Positions 1-9,038 are shown, counted from the first letter of the stretch. The stretch is 64,000 bases of DNA from Methylobacterium sp. Leaf123 (GCF_001423405.1 NZ_LMNS01000023.1:187683-251682); one strand, 5' to 3'. Notes: generated by a model not told the origin, from the letters alone. Made by a program: numbers and translations.

Positions 1-2
1 CC

Positions 3-335
3 AAGGAGCTGACCCTGGTGGCGCTGCTCTTGAGCGGTGGGTTCTTCTTCCTCGAACTGGTGATCGGCCCGATCTGGTCGGTGCCGATGGACATCGCCCC
101 GCAATATGCCGGCACCGCGAGCGGGCTGATGAATTTCGGCTCGGCCTTTGCCGCGATCGTCTCGCCGCTCACCTTCGGCCTGATCGTGGATCTCACCGGC
201 AACTGGATCCTGCCGTTTGCCGGGTCGGTCGGCCTGCTGCTTCTGGGCGCGGGCCTCGCCTTCACCATGCATCCCGAGCGCCCGTTCGAGGATGAACCGG
301 CGCCCCTGGCCCCGCGGGTGGTGCCGGCGGAGTAG
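3..335 (+). CDS. MFS transporter, C-terminal part (5' end outside window)
   Basis: This is the last ~110 residues of a major facilitator superfamily permease of the inner membrane; the frame is open from the left edge. Three hydrophobic segments are visible, and the stretch GTASGLMNFGSAFAAIVSP is typical of helices 10-11 in organic-anion/MFS symporters, where a GxxxGxxN-like helix packs against its neighbour. The protein ends in a short proline-rich cytosolic tail. The substrate cannot be judged from this fragment. The next gene is convergent, 37 bases away. Confidence 0.8.
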   Translation, partial: KELTLVALLLSGGFFFLELVIGPIWSVPMDIAPQYAGTASGLMNFGSAFAAIVSPLTFGLIVDLTGNWILPFAGSVGLLLLGAGLAFTMHPERPFEDEPAPLAPRVVPAE

Positions 336-372
336 AACCGGCCCGTCGCCGCGCACTCCCCGCGGCGACGGG

Positions 373-762
373 TCAGGGCAAGGGGAAGCGGCGCTGAAGG
401 TCCGCCAGCATCTCGACCGCCTCGTTCGAGATGCCCGTCTCCCGGACCGCCTTGAGGCTGCGATCCTCGAGTCCCGGCGCGGTCACCGGCTCGAACTGGC
501 GGCGATGGGCCTGATCGAGGATGTCGGCGATCCGGTCGCCGACCGCCAGGGCGATCGCGGTCGAATCCGGCCCCTCCGAGCGGTGGGCGTGCATGCGCTG
601 GAGCGCGTCGGCAATCTGCCGCTCGAAGGCCTCGAACAGGGCCCCGGCCGCCTGCGGGCTCATCCGCATCAGGGCGCCCGCGGCGGCGCAATAGGTCTCC
701 TTGAGCATGTACAGGGTCAGGCGGTCGATGGCCTGCTCGTCTTCGTCCCCCGGCTTCGCCAT
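373..762 (-). CDS. Hypothetical protein, 129 aa
   Basis: I do not recognise a family. The protein is soluble and largely alpha-helical by composition (AIDRLTLYMLKETYCAAAGALMRM, then repeated Ala/Leu/Arg helices), with no signal peptide or membrane segment. I chose the ATG at 762, which opens MAKPGDEDEQ. An in-frame ATG at 798 would add 12 residues, and the open frame runs to 921, but that upstream part has the composition of non-coding DNA. It is convergent with the MFS gene on its left. Confidence 0.55.
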   Translation of the reverse strand: MAKPGDEDEQAIDRLTLYMLKETYCAAAGALMRMSPQAAGALFEAFERQIADALQRMHAHRSEGPDSTAIALAVGDRIADILDQAHRRQFEPVTAPGLEDRSLKAVRETGISNEAVEMLADLQRRFPLP

Positions 763-1203
763 GCGTTCTCTGTCCCGTATCCTCGGTTCCGAACCCATGA
801 CCCTGCCGAGACGAAGGGACAAGGGACCGGGCCCCTTTAAAGGATCAGGGGCAGGCGCTGCCAAGCCCTGAGACGCGGCCGAAAGCGCGCGGGGGCTCGT
901 CGGCGTGCGACACGCGGCCATTCTCGAAATGACGGATTGTCACCGGCGGATTGGCTCGGCTCACGACTTTCGGCGCTATGTTCGTAGTGGGGCGGCGGTA
1001 TCGCATCACCGCTGCGTCGAGCCGGGCTCGCGTCCGACCCTCGCGCGGGACGGTGCGGGCGTCCCCGCCGTCCACTCGGGACGACGGGGGGTGTCGTTCG
1101 CACGACCGAGCCGATACGCAACGTGGCTCCCCCTTAGAATGACCGCGACCGGTTAGCCGACGGTCAATGCCGGAAACCGGCGACGTGCCGGAACGGGACC
1201 GTC
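763..1203. other. Intergenic, no gene recognised
   Basis: These 441 bases lie upstream of the 129-aa hypothetical gene and downstream of the DUF2339 gene, both on the minus strand. Only short overlapping open frames with arginine/proline-rich shadow composition are present. I see no RNA gene and no clear terminator. The promoter of the 129-aa gene must lie here, but no -35/-10 pair stands out. Confidence 0.5.
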
Positions 1204-3909
1204 TCACGCATCCGGTGCGACCGGCCGGGGGTCGGGCGCGAAGACGAAGCGCTGGTAGACGAGACCGATGCCGATCAGGCAGCCGCCGAGCCCGAGGAAG
1301 GACAGCGCCCGCAGCGGTCCTTCCAGGCCCGAGAGGTCGAACAGGAACACCTTGAGCGTCGCCAGCCCCACCAGCACGGCGGAGGCCAGCCGCGCGGTCG
1401 CCGACCCGCGCAGGATGCCGTAGCCGAGGGCGACGAGGCCCAGGCCGAGCCAGACCGCCGAGTAGGTGTACCACTCCGCCTGCCCCGTCTCGCGGTCGAG
1501 CCCGAGCCGCTCACCCTGGAAGCCGTGGCGCACGGCAAGGCACAGAGCGAGGAAGCTCAGGGCCAGCCCGAGACCGCCGGCCATGCGCACGAACCAGACG
1601 GGCCGCACGCCCCGCGCCGCCCGCGCCAGGGCGAAGGCCGCCGCCGCCGGCAGGGCGTAGGCGAGCACGGCGTCGTTCAGGATGAGCCCGCCCGTGACCG
1701 GCTCGTCGGTCAGGAGCGGGTTGGCGGCCAGCCCGAGGCCGAGCGCGCCCTGGAACAAGGCGAGGCAGGCGAAGGCGAGGCCAGCAAAGCGGATCACCGG
1801 CGAGGCCGAGGGACCGGAGAACCGCACCAGCACCAGGGAGAAGCCGAGAGAGGTAAGCGTCGTCAGACCTTGTTCCAGCACGCTCGTGCCCGGATCGGAC
1901 AGGGTGCCGCCGTGGAGCGCGTGGCGGATCTCCAGGAAGACGAACAGGCCCGAAAGCAAAAGGCTCAAGGCTTGGGCCACCTGCTCCGGGATGTCCGCCG
2001 GGCGGTCCGGTCGGCGGATCGCCCAGGCCGCGAGGCCGAAGCACAGGGCCGGCAGGCCGTAGGCGGTCACGAGCCCATTGAGGATGAGCCGGTCCGACAG
2101 GCCGCCCTGGATCAGCGCCGGGTCCCAGGCGAGCCGCGCGGCGACGATGACGGCCAGACCGGCCACGCACCAGCGCAGGGCCGGGATGTCGAGGCGCCGG
2201 GCGATCAGGCCCGTGGCGAGCGCCGTCCCGGCGAGAGCCGGCGTCAGCGAGCCGCCCGCGAGGGCGAAGACGAGGCCGAGGCACAGGCTCGCCACTGCCG
2301 CCGCGGCGAAGGCGCCGAGCCCAAGCATGAGGGCCGGGGAGGGGGTCGCGTCGCCCTGCAGTCGGCACAGGACGGCGAGACCGCAGAATCCGGCGGCCAG
2401 CCCCCCCGCGGCGGCGGCGAAGTCCGGCGCCACGGCGCCGCCCGCGATGCGCAGATAGGCCAGGGCGAGCGCCGCGAGGGGCGCCACCGCCGCGCCCGCC
2501 GCAAAGGCCAGCGCGGTGGCGTAGGGCAGGCGGCTGCCGCCCAGGAGCCGCAGCGTGCCGAGACCCGCGACCGCGAGCGATCCGGCCAAAGCCAGCGCCA
2601 GCAGCAGCCCGGGATGGTCCGTGCCTCTCCAGAGGAGGAAGAAGGGGGCGTTTGAGGGATCGGCCGCCTCCGGCCAGAGCACGAGGGCGCCGACGAGCGT
2701 CAGGGCCGCGACGACTCCCCCTATGGCGGCGGGCGCGGCGACGAACCCCGCCAGCGCGGGCAGCACGATCGCCGCCAAGGCAGCGGCCGGCCAAGCCAGG
2801 CCGCCGCCCGCATGCGACGTCAGGCCGAGCACCGCCAGCGCCAAGCCTCCCGCCGCCGCGAGGGCGAGCGCGGCGAAACGCTCGAGGCGCGCCTCCGCGT
2901 CCGGTATGCCGCGCCCCGGCAGGACGGCGAAGACGAGGATCGCCAGCGCCTGCTGCAGCACGAGGTGGACCTGTACGGCGGCATTCTCACCGGGCAGGAG
3001 GGTAAGGAACAGGGCCCAGGCCGCCGCGCCGACGCTGCCCGCCACCGCGAGGGCGCGCCAGCCCTTCAGCCAGGCGAAGGCGTAGGCGCTGCCGGCCACT
3101 ACGGGCAGATAGAGGGCGAGCGGCCACAGGCTTGCCCCCCCGCCCCCGACGAGAAGCGGCGTGGCGAGCGCCCCGACGAGGCCGATCCCCGCCAGAGCCG
3201 GCCCATGCAGAAGGGCGGCGACCATGGCGGCGAGGCCCGTCGCCGCCAATCCGGCGAAGGCCAGACCCGGCCCGATGAAACCATAGAGGGCGTGCGCGGC
3301 GTAGACCGCACCGAACAGGCCGACCGTGCCGGCGGCGGTGACCATGGCCGGCACATCGGGCCAGACCGGAGGCACCGGCTCCGACCCGCGCAGGCGCCGT
3401 CTCAGAAACTCTCCGAACCCGACGAGACCGAAGGCGAGGGCGAGGGCACTCGCGATGCGCATGCCCGGTCCGAACAGGCCGCGCTCGGCCGAGTAGCGAA
3501 CGAGCAGCACCGCGCCGAAGGCAAGGGCGAGGCCGCCGACCCAGACGGTCCAGCGGGTGCCGAAGCGCTCCTCGATGGAGGGGGCGGGGGCCGAAATCGG
3601 CCGCTCCCGTGCCACCGCCGGAACGGCACCGCGCGGCGGCGGCGCGGATGGCGGGACAGGCGAGGGAGGAGGCGAGGGAACGGGCTGCACCGCTTCCGGT
3701 GGCGGTTCCGGGCGAACCGGCTCCGGCGCAGGGATCGGGGCCGCGATCGGCCCGGAGCCGGCGACCGGACGCGCCTCCACCAGAGCGAGGCGCCGCTCGA
3801 GCACGCGGATATGATTCCGCTGCCGCAGCGCCAGCAGCAGGCCCGCCGGACCGGACAGCACGAGCGCCAGCACGATCAGTGCCGCACTCAGGAAAAAACT
3901 ATCGTCCAT
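1204..3909 (-). CDS. DUF2339 family polytopic membrane protein, 901 aa
   Basis: This is a predicted inner-membrane protein of the DUF2339 family, function unknown. It begins with a membrane anchor (residues ~5-28), followed by a short basic coiled-coil segment (RNHIRVLERRLALVEA) and a proline-rich linker (~50-95). The conserved start of the DUF2339 domain follows (ERFGTRWTVWVGGLALAFGAVLLVRYSAERGL). The remaining ~750 residues are a nearly continuous series of more than twenty hydrophobic helices rich in Ala, Leu and Gly. Length and layout fit the family. It appears to be a single-gene unit. Confidence 0.85.
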   Translation of the reverse strand: MDDSFFLSAALIVLALVLSGPAGLLLALRQRNHIRVLERRLALVEARPVAGSGPIAAPIPAPEPVRPEPPPEAVQPVPSPPPSPVPPSAPPPRGAVPAVARERPISAPAPSIEERFGTRWTVWVGGLALAFGAVLLVRYSAERGLFGPGMRIASALALAFGLVGFGEFLRRRLRGSEPVPPVWPDVPAMVTAAGTVGLFGAVYAAHALYGFIGPGLAFAGLAATGLAAMVAALLHGPALAGIGLVGALATPLLVGGGGASLWPLALYLPVVAGSAYAFAWLKGWRALAVAGSVGAAAWALFLTLLPGENAAVQVHLVLQQALAILVFAVLPGRGIPDAEARLERFAALALAAAGGLALAVLGLTSHAGGGLAWPAAALAAIVLPALAGFVAAPAAIGGVVAALTLVGALVLWPEAADPSNAPFFLLWRGTDHPGLLLALALAGSLAVAGLGTLRLLGGSRLPYATALAFAAGAAVAPLAALALAYLRIAGGAVAPDFAAAAGGLAAGFCGLAVLCRLQGDATPSPALMLGLGAFAAAAVASLCLGLVFALAGGSLTPALAGTALATGLIARRLDIPALRWCVAGLAVIVAARLAWDPALIQGGLSDRLILNGLVTAYGLPALCFGLAAWAIRRPDRPADIPEQVAQALSLLLSGLFVFLEIRHALHGGTLSDPGTSVLEQGLTTLTSLGFSLVLVRFSGPSASPVIRFAGLAFACLALFQGALGLGLAANPLLTDEPVTGGLILNDAVLAYALPAAAAFALARAARGVRPVWFVRMAGGLGLALSFLALCLAVRHGFQGERLGLDRETGQAEWYTYSAVWLGLGLVALGYGILRGSATARLASAVLVGLATLKVFLFDLSGLEGPLRALSFLGLGGCLIGIGLVYQRFVFAPDPRPVAPDA

Positions 3910-4078
3910 GGCCGGCCGTCCGCTTCGGGAGCGGCGAAGCTAGCCTCGTTTCCGGCCCTTACGGGTGCGGGTGCTCACACGCTCGTGACATCGTGGTGTC
4001 ACGATTCCTACAGATCGCGCGGTCTTGCAAATGCTTGGCGGTTCCGGCGCCCGCAACGGACGCCGTAGCAGCGGCGCC

Positions 4079-4330
4079 TCAGCGGACGAAGGCGAGGTGA
4101 AGACGGCAGCCCTCGCGTTCGACGACGGCGCAACGACAATCGATCTTCAGGCAGTCGATGGATAAGCGCACAGAATCAGGAACGATGACATCTGGACCGA
4201 CCTCGACATCGACACCATCGGGTGTCTCGTCCCAAATGAGGCATCCAATATCATTGCGGCTCCCCGAGGATGAAATCAGTCCTACTTTGAAAGCGTCCTG
4301 CAGAAATAAGTCACGGTAACCTGCCAACAT
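4079..4330 (-). CDS. Small PilZ-like protein, 83 aa
   Basis: The protein has the feel of the second half of a degenerate PilZ domain. It contains IVPDSVRLSIDCLKIDCRCAVVEREGCRLHLAFV, resembling the common alphaproteobacterial pattern of a beta strand, a DC-R-V-x-R segment and a closing beta strand. The RxxxR and DxSxxG c-di-GMP-binding motifs are not present, so nucleotide binding is unlikely. Base composition is less GC-rich than the neighbours. It faces away from the Crp/Fnr gene. Assignment is tentative and based on pattern only. Confidence 0.5.
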   Translation of the reverse strand: MLAGYRDLFLQDAFKVGLISSSGSRNDIGCLIWDETPDGVDVEVGPDVIVPDSVRLSIDCLKIDCRCAVVEREGCRLHLAFVR

Positions 4331-4708
4331 CGGTTAACTCCGCGATTGCTTCTGATCCGCCCACAAACTTTACGGTTAATGACCCCTGAAATCACGCAGA
4401 AAATGATTACTTGAAGTACAAAAAACCTGTTGCACGACGGCCAAGTTCATGGAAGCCGACTACAGAGTCCCCCGCCGTTCTTCGGCTAAGTGCTTCTCGG
4501 TCCGGTCTTTTGGCACCTGACAGCCACGCGAATCGCCCCGCCGGGGCGACGCGTTCGGGGCGTCGGGCCTGCCCTCAGGCGGCAGCGGAGCTGGCCGGGC
4601 GTCCACGCCGTCCACGTCAATCGTCCGGCTACCGCGCCCGGCGACTTGACCCGCCCCGGCCGGAGCCTCACCATTCAGTCTACGCGCGTAGACTAAGGTA
4701 CAAGAGGC
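4331..4708. promoter_or_regulatory. Divergent intergenic region upstream of the Crp/Fnr gene
   Basis: These 378 bases separate the minus-strand PilZ-like gene from the plus-strand regulator, so promoters for both must lie here. Positions ~4345-4440 are clearly AT-richer than the surroundings. The right end carries a perfect 18-base palindrome, listed separately. I cannot place a convincing -35/-10 pair. Confidence 0.5.
4677..4694. promoter_or_regulatory. Perfect 18-bp palindrome, candidate autoregulatory operator
   Basis: AGTCTACGCGCGTAGACT is its own reverse complement over all 18 bases. It ends 14 bases before the GTG start of the Crp/Fnr-type regulator. Such proteins bind palindromes of about this size as dimers, so autoregulation is the simplest reading, but the half-site is not the classical Fnr (TTGAT) or Crp (TGTGA) one. 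Its position over the ribosome-binding region would also allow an RNA hairpin. Confidence 0.5.
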
Positions 4709-5413
4709 GTGGCGACAGGCCGGTTGGCGAGCATCCCGTTCTTCAAGGAACCGGGTGTCGATCTTTCCCCATTCGAGACGCGCTGCCATTGGCGGCGCTT
4801 CGACGAGAATGAGACGCTCGTCGATTACGACGACATCTCCACCGACGTGTATTTCCTCGCCATGGGGGAAGTGCGGATCCTCAACCGGTCACAATCCGGC
4901 AAGGAAGTGATCCTCGGCGAGATGCGCGTGGGCGCCTTCTTCGGCGAGCTGGCGGCGCTGGATGGCATCGGCCGCTCGGCCAACGTCACGGCGCTGACCC
5001 GGGGCGAGGTCTGCGTGGTGCCCGCCCCCGTCTTCCGCCAGATCGTCTTCGCCTCCGAGGTCATCGCCGACCGGCTGTTCCGCCTGCTCGCCAAGCGCGT
5101 GCGCGAGCTGAACACGCGGCTGATGGAGCACGCGCTGCTCGATCTGCGCCACCGGCTCTACGCCGAGCTGCTGCGCCTCTCCGTGCCGCGGGCCGGGCAG
5201 GGGAGTGATTCCGTGGGCGAACGGGTGGTGACGCCGCCGCCCTACCACCACGTGCTGGCCGCCCGCATCGGCTGCCGCCGGGAGCAGGTGACCCGCGAAT
5301 TCACGGTGATGGCGGGCGAAGGCCTGATCGACCGCACCCGCGGCGCCCTCGTCATCCGCCGCCCCGACCTGTTGGAGGCTCGGGTGCAGGAGGCACTGCG
5401 GGAAGACGCCTAA
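4709..5413 (+). CDS. Crp/Fnr family transcriptional regulator
   Basis: A 234-residue cytosolic regulator. Residues ~10-125 form a cyclic-nucleotide-binding-type beta-roll (GEVRILNRSQSGKEVILGEMRVGAFFGELAALDG), followed by the long dimer helix and a winged helix-turn-helix at ~170-220 (HHVLAARIGCRREQVTREFTVMAGEGLI). There is no N-terminal cysteine cluster as in Fnr, so oxygen sensing by an Fe-S cluster is not expected. The canonical cAMP phosphate-binding RS pair appears as RSANVT, so a nucleotide ligand is possible but unproven. The start is GTG. A perfect palindrome sits just upstream. Confidence 0.88.
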   Translation: MATGRLASIPFFKEPGVDLSPFETRCHWRRFDENETLVDYDDISTDVYFLAMGEVRILNRSQSGKEVILGEMRVGAFFGELAALDGIGRSANVTALTRGEVCVVPAPVFRQIVFASEVIADRLFRLLAKRVRELNTRLMEHALLDLRHRLYAELLRLSVPRAGQGSDSVGERVVTPPPYHHVLAARIGCRREQVTREFTVMAGEGLIDRTRGALVIRRPDLLEARVQEALREDA

Positions 5414-5497
5414 CCTCCCCGAGACGGGCACTTCTCAGGGCACATTTCCCAATCTCCGTCGCCGAGATCCGTCGCGGCACTGGTCCGAAGATCCATC

Positions 5498-6583
5498 TTG
5501 CACGCCAGCACTCTCCTTCCGGACCAGAGGCTCCGCCTGGAGCGGGTCACCAAGCGCTTTTCCGCGCATACGGCCGTCGATGCGGTCTCCCTCGACCTTG
5601 CGGAGGGTGAGTTCTTCTGCCTGCTCGGCCCATCCGGCTGCGGCAAGAGCACCCTGCTGCGGATGGTGGCGGGGTTCGAGACGCCGGATTCCGGCACGAT
5701 CCGCCTCGGCGAGACCGACCTGACGGCGCTGCCGCCGCACCGGCGGCCGGTGAACATGATGTTCCAGTCCTACGCGCTGTTCCCGCATATGAGCGTGGCG
5801 GCCAATCTCGCCTACGGCCTGAAGGGTCTGGGCCTGAGCCGGGCGCAGGTCGCCGGGCGGGTGAAGGATCTCCTCCGGCTCGTGCGGCTCGAAGGCTTCG
5901 AGGCGCGCCGCCCCGATAAACTCTCAGGCGGCCAGCGCCAGCGGGTGGCCCTGGCCCGGGCGCTCGCCCGCGAACCCCACCTCCTCCTCCTCGACGAGCC
6001 GCTCGGCGCCCTCGACCGGGCCCTGCGCGAGGAGACGCAAGGAGAGTTGCGGGCGATCCAGCAGCGGCTCGGCACGAGCTTCGTCGTCGTCACCCACGAT
6101 GCCGAGGAAGCGATGGCGCTCGCCGACCGGATCGGGGTGATGGAGCGCGGACGCCTCGTGCAGGTGGGGCCGGCGCGCGCGCTCTATGAGCGGCCCGCGA
6201 ACCGCTACGTCGCGGGCCTGCTCGGCGACGTGAACCTGATCGATGGCCGCCTCGGGCGGGCCGAACCCGGCGGGATCCGCAGCGTCGAGACGGCGTTCGG
6301 CCTCCTGCGCGCGAGCGGCGAGGGCGAGGCCGGCAACGCGGTCGTGATCGCGATTCGGCCCGAGCGTCTGGTCGTGCGCGGGGAGGGGGCGATGGAGGGG
6401 CTGTCCGGCCTTCTGACCGAGGCGACCTTCCTCGGCGACCGCATTCGCTACCGGGTCGAGATGGCGAACGGAACGAGCTTGCGCGCCTCCGCCGCCCTGC
6501 CGACGCCCGGCCCGATCCCAACGGTTGGCGAGACCGTCACCCTCGGGGTGCCTGCGGAAGGCGCCTGGATTCTGCCGGCATGA
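5498..6583 (+). CDS. Polyamine-type ABC transporter ATP-binding protein (PotA/PotG-like)
   Basis: The 361-residue ATPase subunit of a spermidine/putrescine-type importer, on the cytosolic face of the membrane. It has Walker A GPSGCGKST (~44-52), a Q-loop (MMFQSYALFPHM), signature LSGGQRQR, Walker B LLLLDEPLGALD and the switch His in VVTHD. A C-terminal TOBE-like domain (~250-361) is typical of PotA and related ATPases. The start is TTG. Its 3' end overlaps the next gene by four bases (ATGA), so the three transporter genes are translationally coupled. No periplasmic binding protein is encoded nearby. Confidence 0.9.
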   Translation: MHASTLLPDQRLRLERVTKRFSAHTAVDAVSLDLAEGEFFCLLGPSGCGKSTLLRMVAGFETPDSGTIRLGETDLTALPPHRRPVNMMFQSYALFPHMSVAANLAYGLKGLGLSRAQVAGRVKDLLRLVRLEGFEARRPDKLSGGQRQRVALARALAREPHLLLLDEPLGALDRALREETQGELRAIQQRLGTSFVVVTHDAEEAMALADRIGVMERGRLVQVGPARALYERPANRYVAGLLGDVNLIDGRLGRAEPGGIRSVETAFGLLRASGEGEAGNAVVIAIRPERLVVRGEGAMEGLSGLLTEATFLGDRIRYRVEMANGTSLRASAALPTPGPIPTVGETVTLGVPAEGAWILPA

Positions 6584-7503
6584 GCGGCATGCCGCAGCGC
6601 CTGGGGCGCGGTCTCGTCCGGGGGCTGCCGCTGCTGTGGCTGGGGTTGTTCTTCCTCGTGCCCTTCGCGGTGACGCTGAAGATCAGCTTCTCCTCGCCGG
6701 CCACCGCGCAGCCGCCCTACCTGCCCGTGCTCGAATGGGAGGGCGGCCTGGAGGGCTGGCGCGAGTTCTTCGAAGCGCTCGACTTCCAGAATTACCAGAT
6801 GATCGCGGCCGACGCGCTCTACCGCGACGCTGCCCTCTCCTCGCTGGGCTATGCCGCGCTCGCCACCGCGATCCTCGTCGGGATCGGCACGCCGACGGCC
6901 TATGCCATGGCCCGCGCCTCGGCCCGCTGGCAGCCGATCCTCGTGGCACTCGTCATCGTGCCGTTCTGGACGAGTTTTCTGATCCGGGTCTATGCCTGGA
7001 TCGCGATCCTCAAGCCCGAGGGGCTGCTCAACGCGGCCCTCCTGAAACTCGGCCTGATCGCCGCGCCGCTGCCGATTCTCGATAGCCCCTTCGGCGTGCT
7101 GATCGGCCTCGCTTACGCCTACCTGCCCTTCATGGTGCTGCCGCTCTACGCGGTGATGAGCCGGCTCGATCCGGCGCTCACCGAGGCCGCCGCCGATCTC
7201 GGCGCGTCGCGGGCGCGGGCCTTCTTCACCGTCACCCTGCCGCTCAGCCTGCCCGGCCTCGCCGCCGGGGCGCTGCTCTGCTTCATCCCGATGGTCGGCG
7301 AGTTCATCATCCCCGATCTGCTCGGCGGCTCCGACACGCTGATGCTCGGGCGCGTGCTGTGGAGCGAGTTCTTCTCCAACCGCGACTGGCCGCTCGCCTC
7401 CGCCGTCGCGGTGCTGCTGCTGATCCTCGTGGTCGGGCCCGTGGTGCTGTTCCGCGAGGCGGAGCTGCGCCGCGAGGAAGCGGTGGAGGGGCCCCAGCGA
7501 TGA
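6580..7503 (+). CDS. ABC transporter permease, PotB/PotH-like
   Basis: A 307-residue inner-membrane permease of the spermidine/putrescine family. About six membrane helices are visible, starting with LLWLGLFFLVPFAVTLKI. The cytosolic EAA loop that docks on the ATPase reads EAAADLGASRARAFFTVTLPLSLPG. The helix-loop stretch FIPMVGEFIIPDLLGG matches PotB/PotH proteins. Start ATG overlaps the ATPase stop, and the stop overlaps the next permease start. Confidence 0.9.
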   Translation: MSGMPQRLGRGLVRGLPLLWLGLFFLVPFAVTLKISFSSPATAQPPYLPVLEWEGGLEGWREFFEALDFQNYQMIAADALYRDAALSSLGYAALATAILVGIGTPTAYAMARASARWQPILVALVIVPFWTSFLIRVYAWIAILKPEGLLNAALLKLGLIAAPLPILDSPFGVLIGLAYAYLPFMVLPLYAVMSRLDPALTEAAADLGASRARAFFTVTLPLSLPGLAAGALLCFIPMVGEFIIPDLLGGSDTLMLGRVLWSEFFSNRDWPLASAVAVLLLILVVGPVVLFREAELRREEAVEGPQR

Positions 7504-8276
7504 GCCTCTTCGCCCGCTCGGCGCTGACCCTCGCGCTGGCCTTCCTCTACGCGCCGATCCTCGTGCTGGTCGCTTATTCCTTCAACGATTCGAAGCTCGT
7601 GACCGTCTGGGGCGGGTTCTCGACGCGCTGGTACGGGGTGCTGTTCCGGGACGGCCCGTTGATCGCCGCCGCGCTCGTCTCGCTCAAGGTCGCCGTTCTC
7701 TCGGCCTCGATCGCCGGGGTGCTCGGCACGCTGGCCGCGCTGGCGCTCGACCGGCACGGGCGTTTTTGGGGGCGCGGCGCCTATACCGGCCTGCTCTACG
7801 CGCCGATGGTGATGCCGGAAGTCATCACCGGCCTGTCGCTGCTGCTGCTCTTCGTCGGCATCGGCCTCGACAGGGGCATCGCGACCCTCGTCATCGCGCA
7901 CGCGACCTTTGCCACCGGCTTCGTCGCGGTGGTGGTGGGGGCCCGCCTGAAGGGTCTCGACCGCTCGCTGGAGGAGGCCGCCGCCGATCTCGGTGCCGGG
8001 CCGGCCCGTGTCTTCTTCGGCATCACCCTGCCGCTGATCGCGCCCGCGGTCGCCGCCGGGTTCCTGCTCGCCTTCACTCTGTCGCTGGACGATCTCGTGA
8101 TCGCGAGCTTCGTCTCGGGGCCCGGCGCCACCACCCTGCCGATGCGGATCTACAGCCAGGTCCGCCTCGGGGTGAACCCGGAGATCAACGCCGCCTCGAC
8201 CCTACTGATCGCCGCCGTCGGTGTCGTGGTGCTGGGCGCTTCCTGGCTCACGGGGCGCAAAGGCGCCATCGCTTGA
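7500..8276 (+). CDS. ABC transporter permease, PotC/PotI-like
   Basis: The second permease of the importer, 258 residues with about six membrane helices. Its EAA loop is EEAAADLGAGPARVFFGITLPLIAP, and the sequence FTLSLDDLVIASFVSGPGATTLPM is diagnostic of PotC/PotI. The ATG at 7500 overlaps the previous stop by four bases. The frame is open further upstream, but only inside the previous gene. With the ATPase and PotB-like permease it would form a complete translocator needing an external binding protein. Confidence 0.9.
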   Translation: MSLFARSALTLALAFLYAPILVLVAYSFNDSKLVTVWGGFSTRWYGVLFRDGPLIAAALVSLKVAVLSASIAGVLGTLAALALDRHGRFWGRGAYTGLLYAPMVMPEVITGLSLLLLFVGIGLDRGIATLVIAHATFATGFVAVVVGARLKGLDRSLEEAAADLGAGPARVFFGITLPLIAPAVAAGFLLAFTLSLDDLVIASFVSGPGATTLPMRIYSQVRLGVNPEINAASTLLIAAVGVVVLGASWLTGRKGAIA

Positions 8277-8333
8277 AGCGATGGCCCTGGGAGCAGGTCG
8301 CGCCCCGTCTCCCACTGTGGTAGCCCGCAATCC

Positions 8334-9038
8334 ATGTCGAGCGATGCGCCGCGGGGCGTCTTCATCACCTTCGAGGGCGGGGAGGGGGCGGGCAAGTCCA
8401 CCCAGATCGCGCGCCTCGCCGAAACCTTGCGCAGGGTGAGCGGGCGCGAGGTCGTGACCACCCGTGAGCCCGGCGGGACGGAACGGGCGGAAGTCCTGCG
8501 TGCGGCGCTGCTGCGGGGCGTGGCCAAGCCCTATGGGCTCTTCGCCGAGGCGCTGATGTTCGCCGCCGCCCGGATCGACCACATCGAGAACTTGATCCGC
8601 CCGGCCCTGAACCGCGGCGCGATCGTGCTGTGCGACCGCTTCTCGGATTCGACCCGCGCCTATCAGGGCGCGGCCGGCGGCCTGGACCCGGCGCTGATCG
8701 ACAGCCTGGAGCGGGTGACGCTCGAAGATTTGCGGCCCGATCTCACCCTGATCCTCGATCTGCCGCCCGAGGCCGGCCTCGCCCGCGCAAGACGGCGCGG
8801 GGCGGGCGAACCCGCCGACCGCTTCGAGGCCGAGGGCATGCGTTTCCACGAGCGGCTGCGGACGGCCTTCCGCAGCATCGCCGAGGCCGAGCCGGAGCGC
8901 TGCCGTATCATCGATGCGGATCTCGGCCCCGATGCGGTCGAGGCCGCCATCGCCGCCACCATCGCCGCCCGGTGGCCGGATCTGCTGCCGGCCGCGGGCG
9001 AAGGGCAGGGGCAGGAGGGACAAGGTCATGCGGCCTGA
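8334..9038 (+). CDS. tmk: Thymidylate kinase
   Basis: Catalyses ATP-dependent phosphorylation of dTMP to dTDP. The P-loop EGGEGAGKST is at residues 14-23, the DR(F/Y) motif is CDRFSDSTRAYQG, and the arginine-rich LID (ARARRRGAGEPADRFE) places it with the E. coli-type enzymes whose catalytic Arg is in the LID. The 234 residues are slightly longer than usual because of a Gln/Gly-rich C-terminal tail. The 3' end overlaps holB by 11 bases, the usual tmk-holB pairing. Confidence 0.95.
   Translation: MSSDAPRGVFITFEGGEGAGKSTQIARLAETLRRVSGREVVTTREPGGTERAEVLRAALLRGVAKPYGLFAEALMFAAARIDHIENLIRPALNRGAIVLCDRFSDSTRAYQGAAGGLDPALIDSLERVTLEDLRPDLTLILDLPPEAGLARARRRGAGEPADRFEAEGMRFHERLRTAFRSIAEAEPERCRIIDADLGPDAVEAAIAATIAARWPDLLPAAGEGQGQEGQGHAA

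Noticed and set aside
837..1156. Short overlapping ORFs in the 763-1203 gap
   Set aside because: Low-quality starts, no ribosome-binding sites and arginine/proline-rich translations.
1525..4068. Long plus-strand frames across the DUF2339 gene
   Set aside because: They are rich in Arg/Glu/Gly with no recognisable fold and mirror the codon structure of the membrane protein on the other strand.
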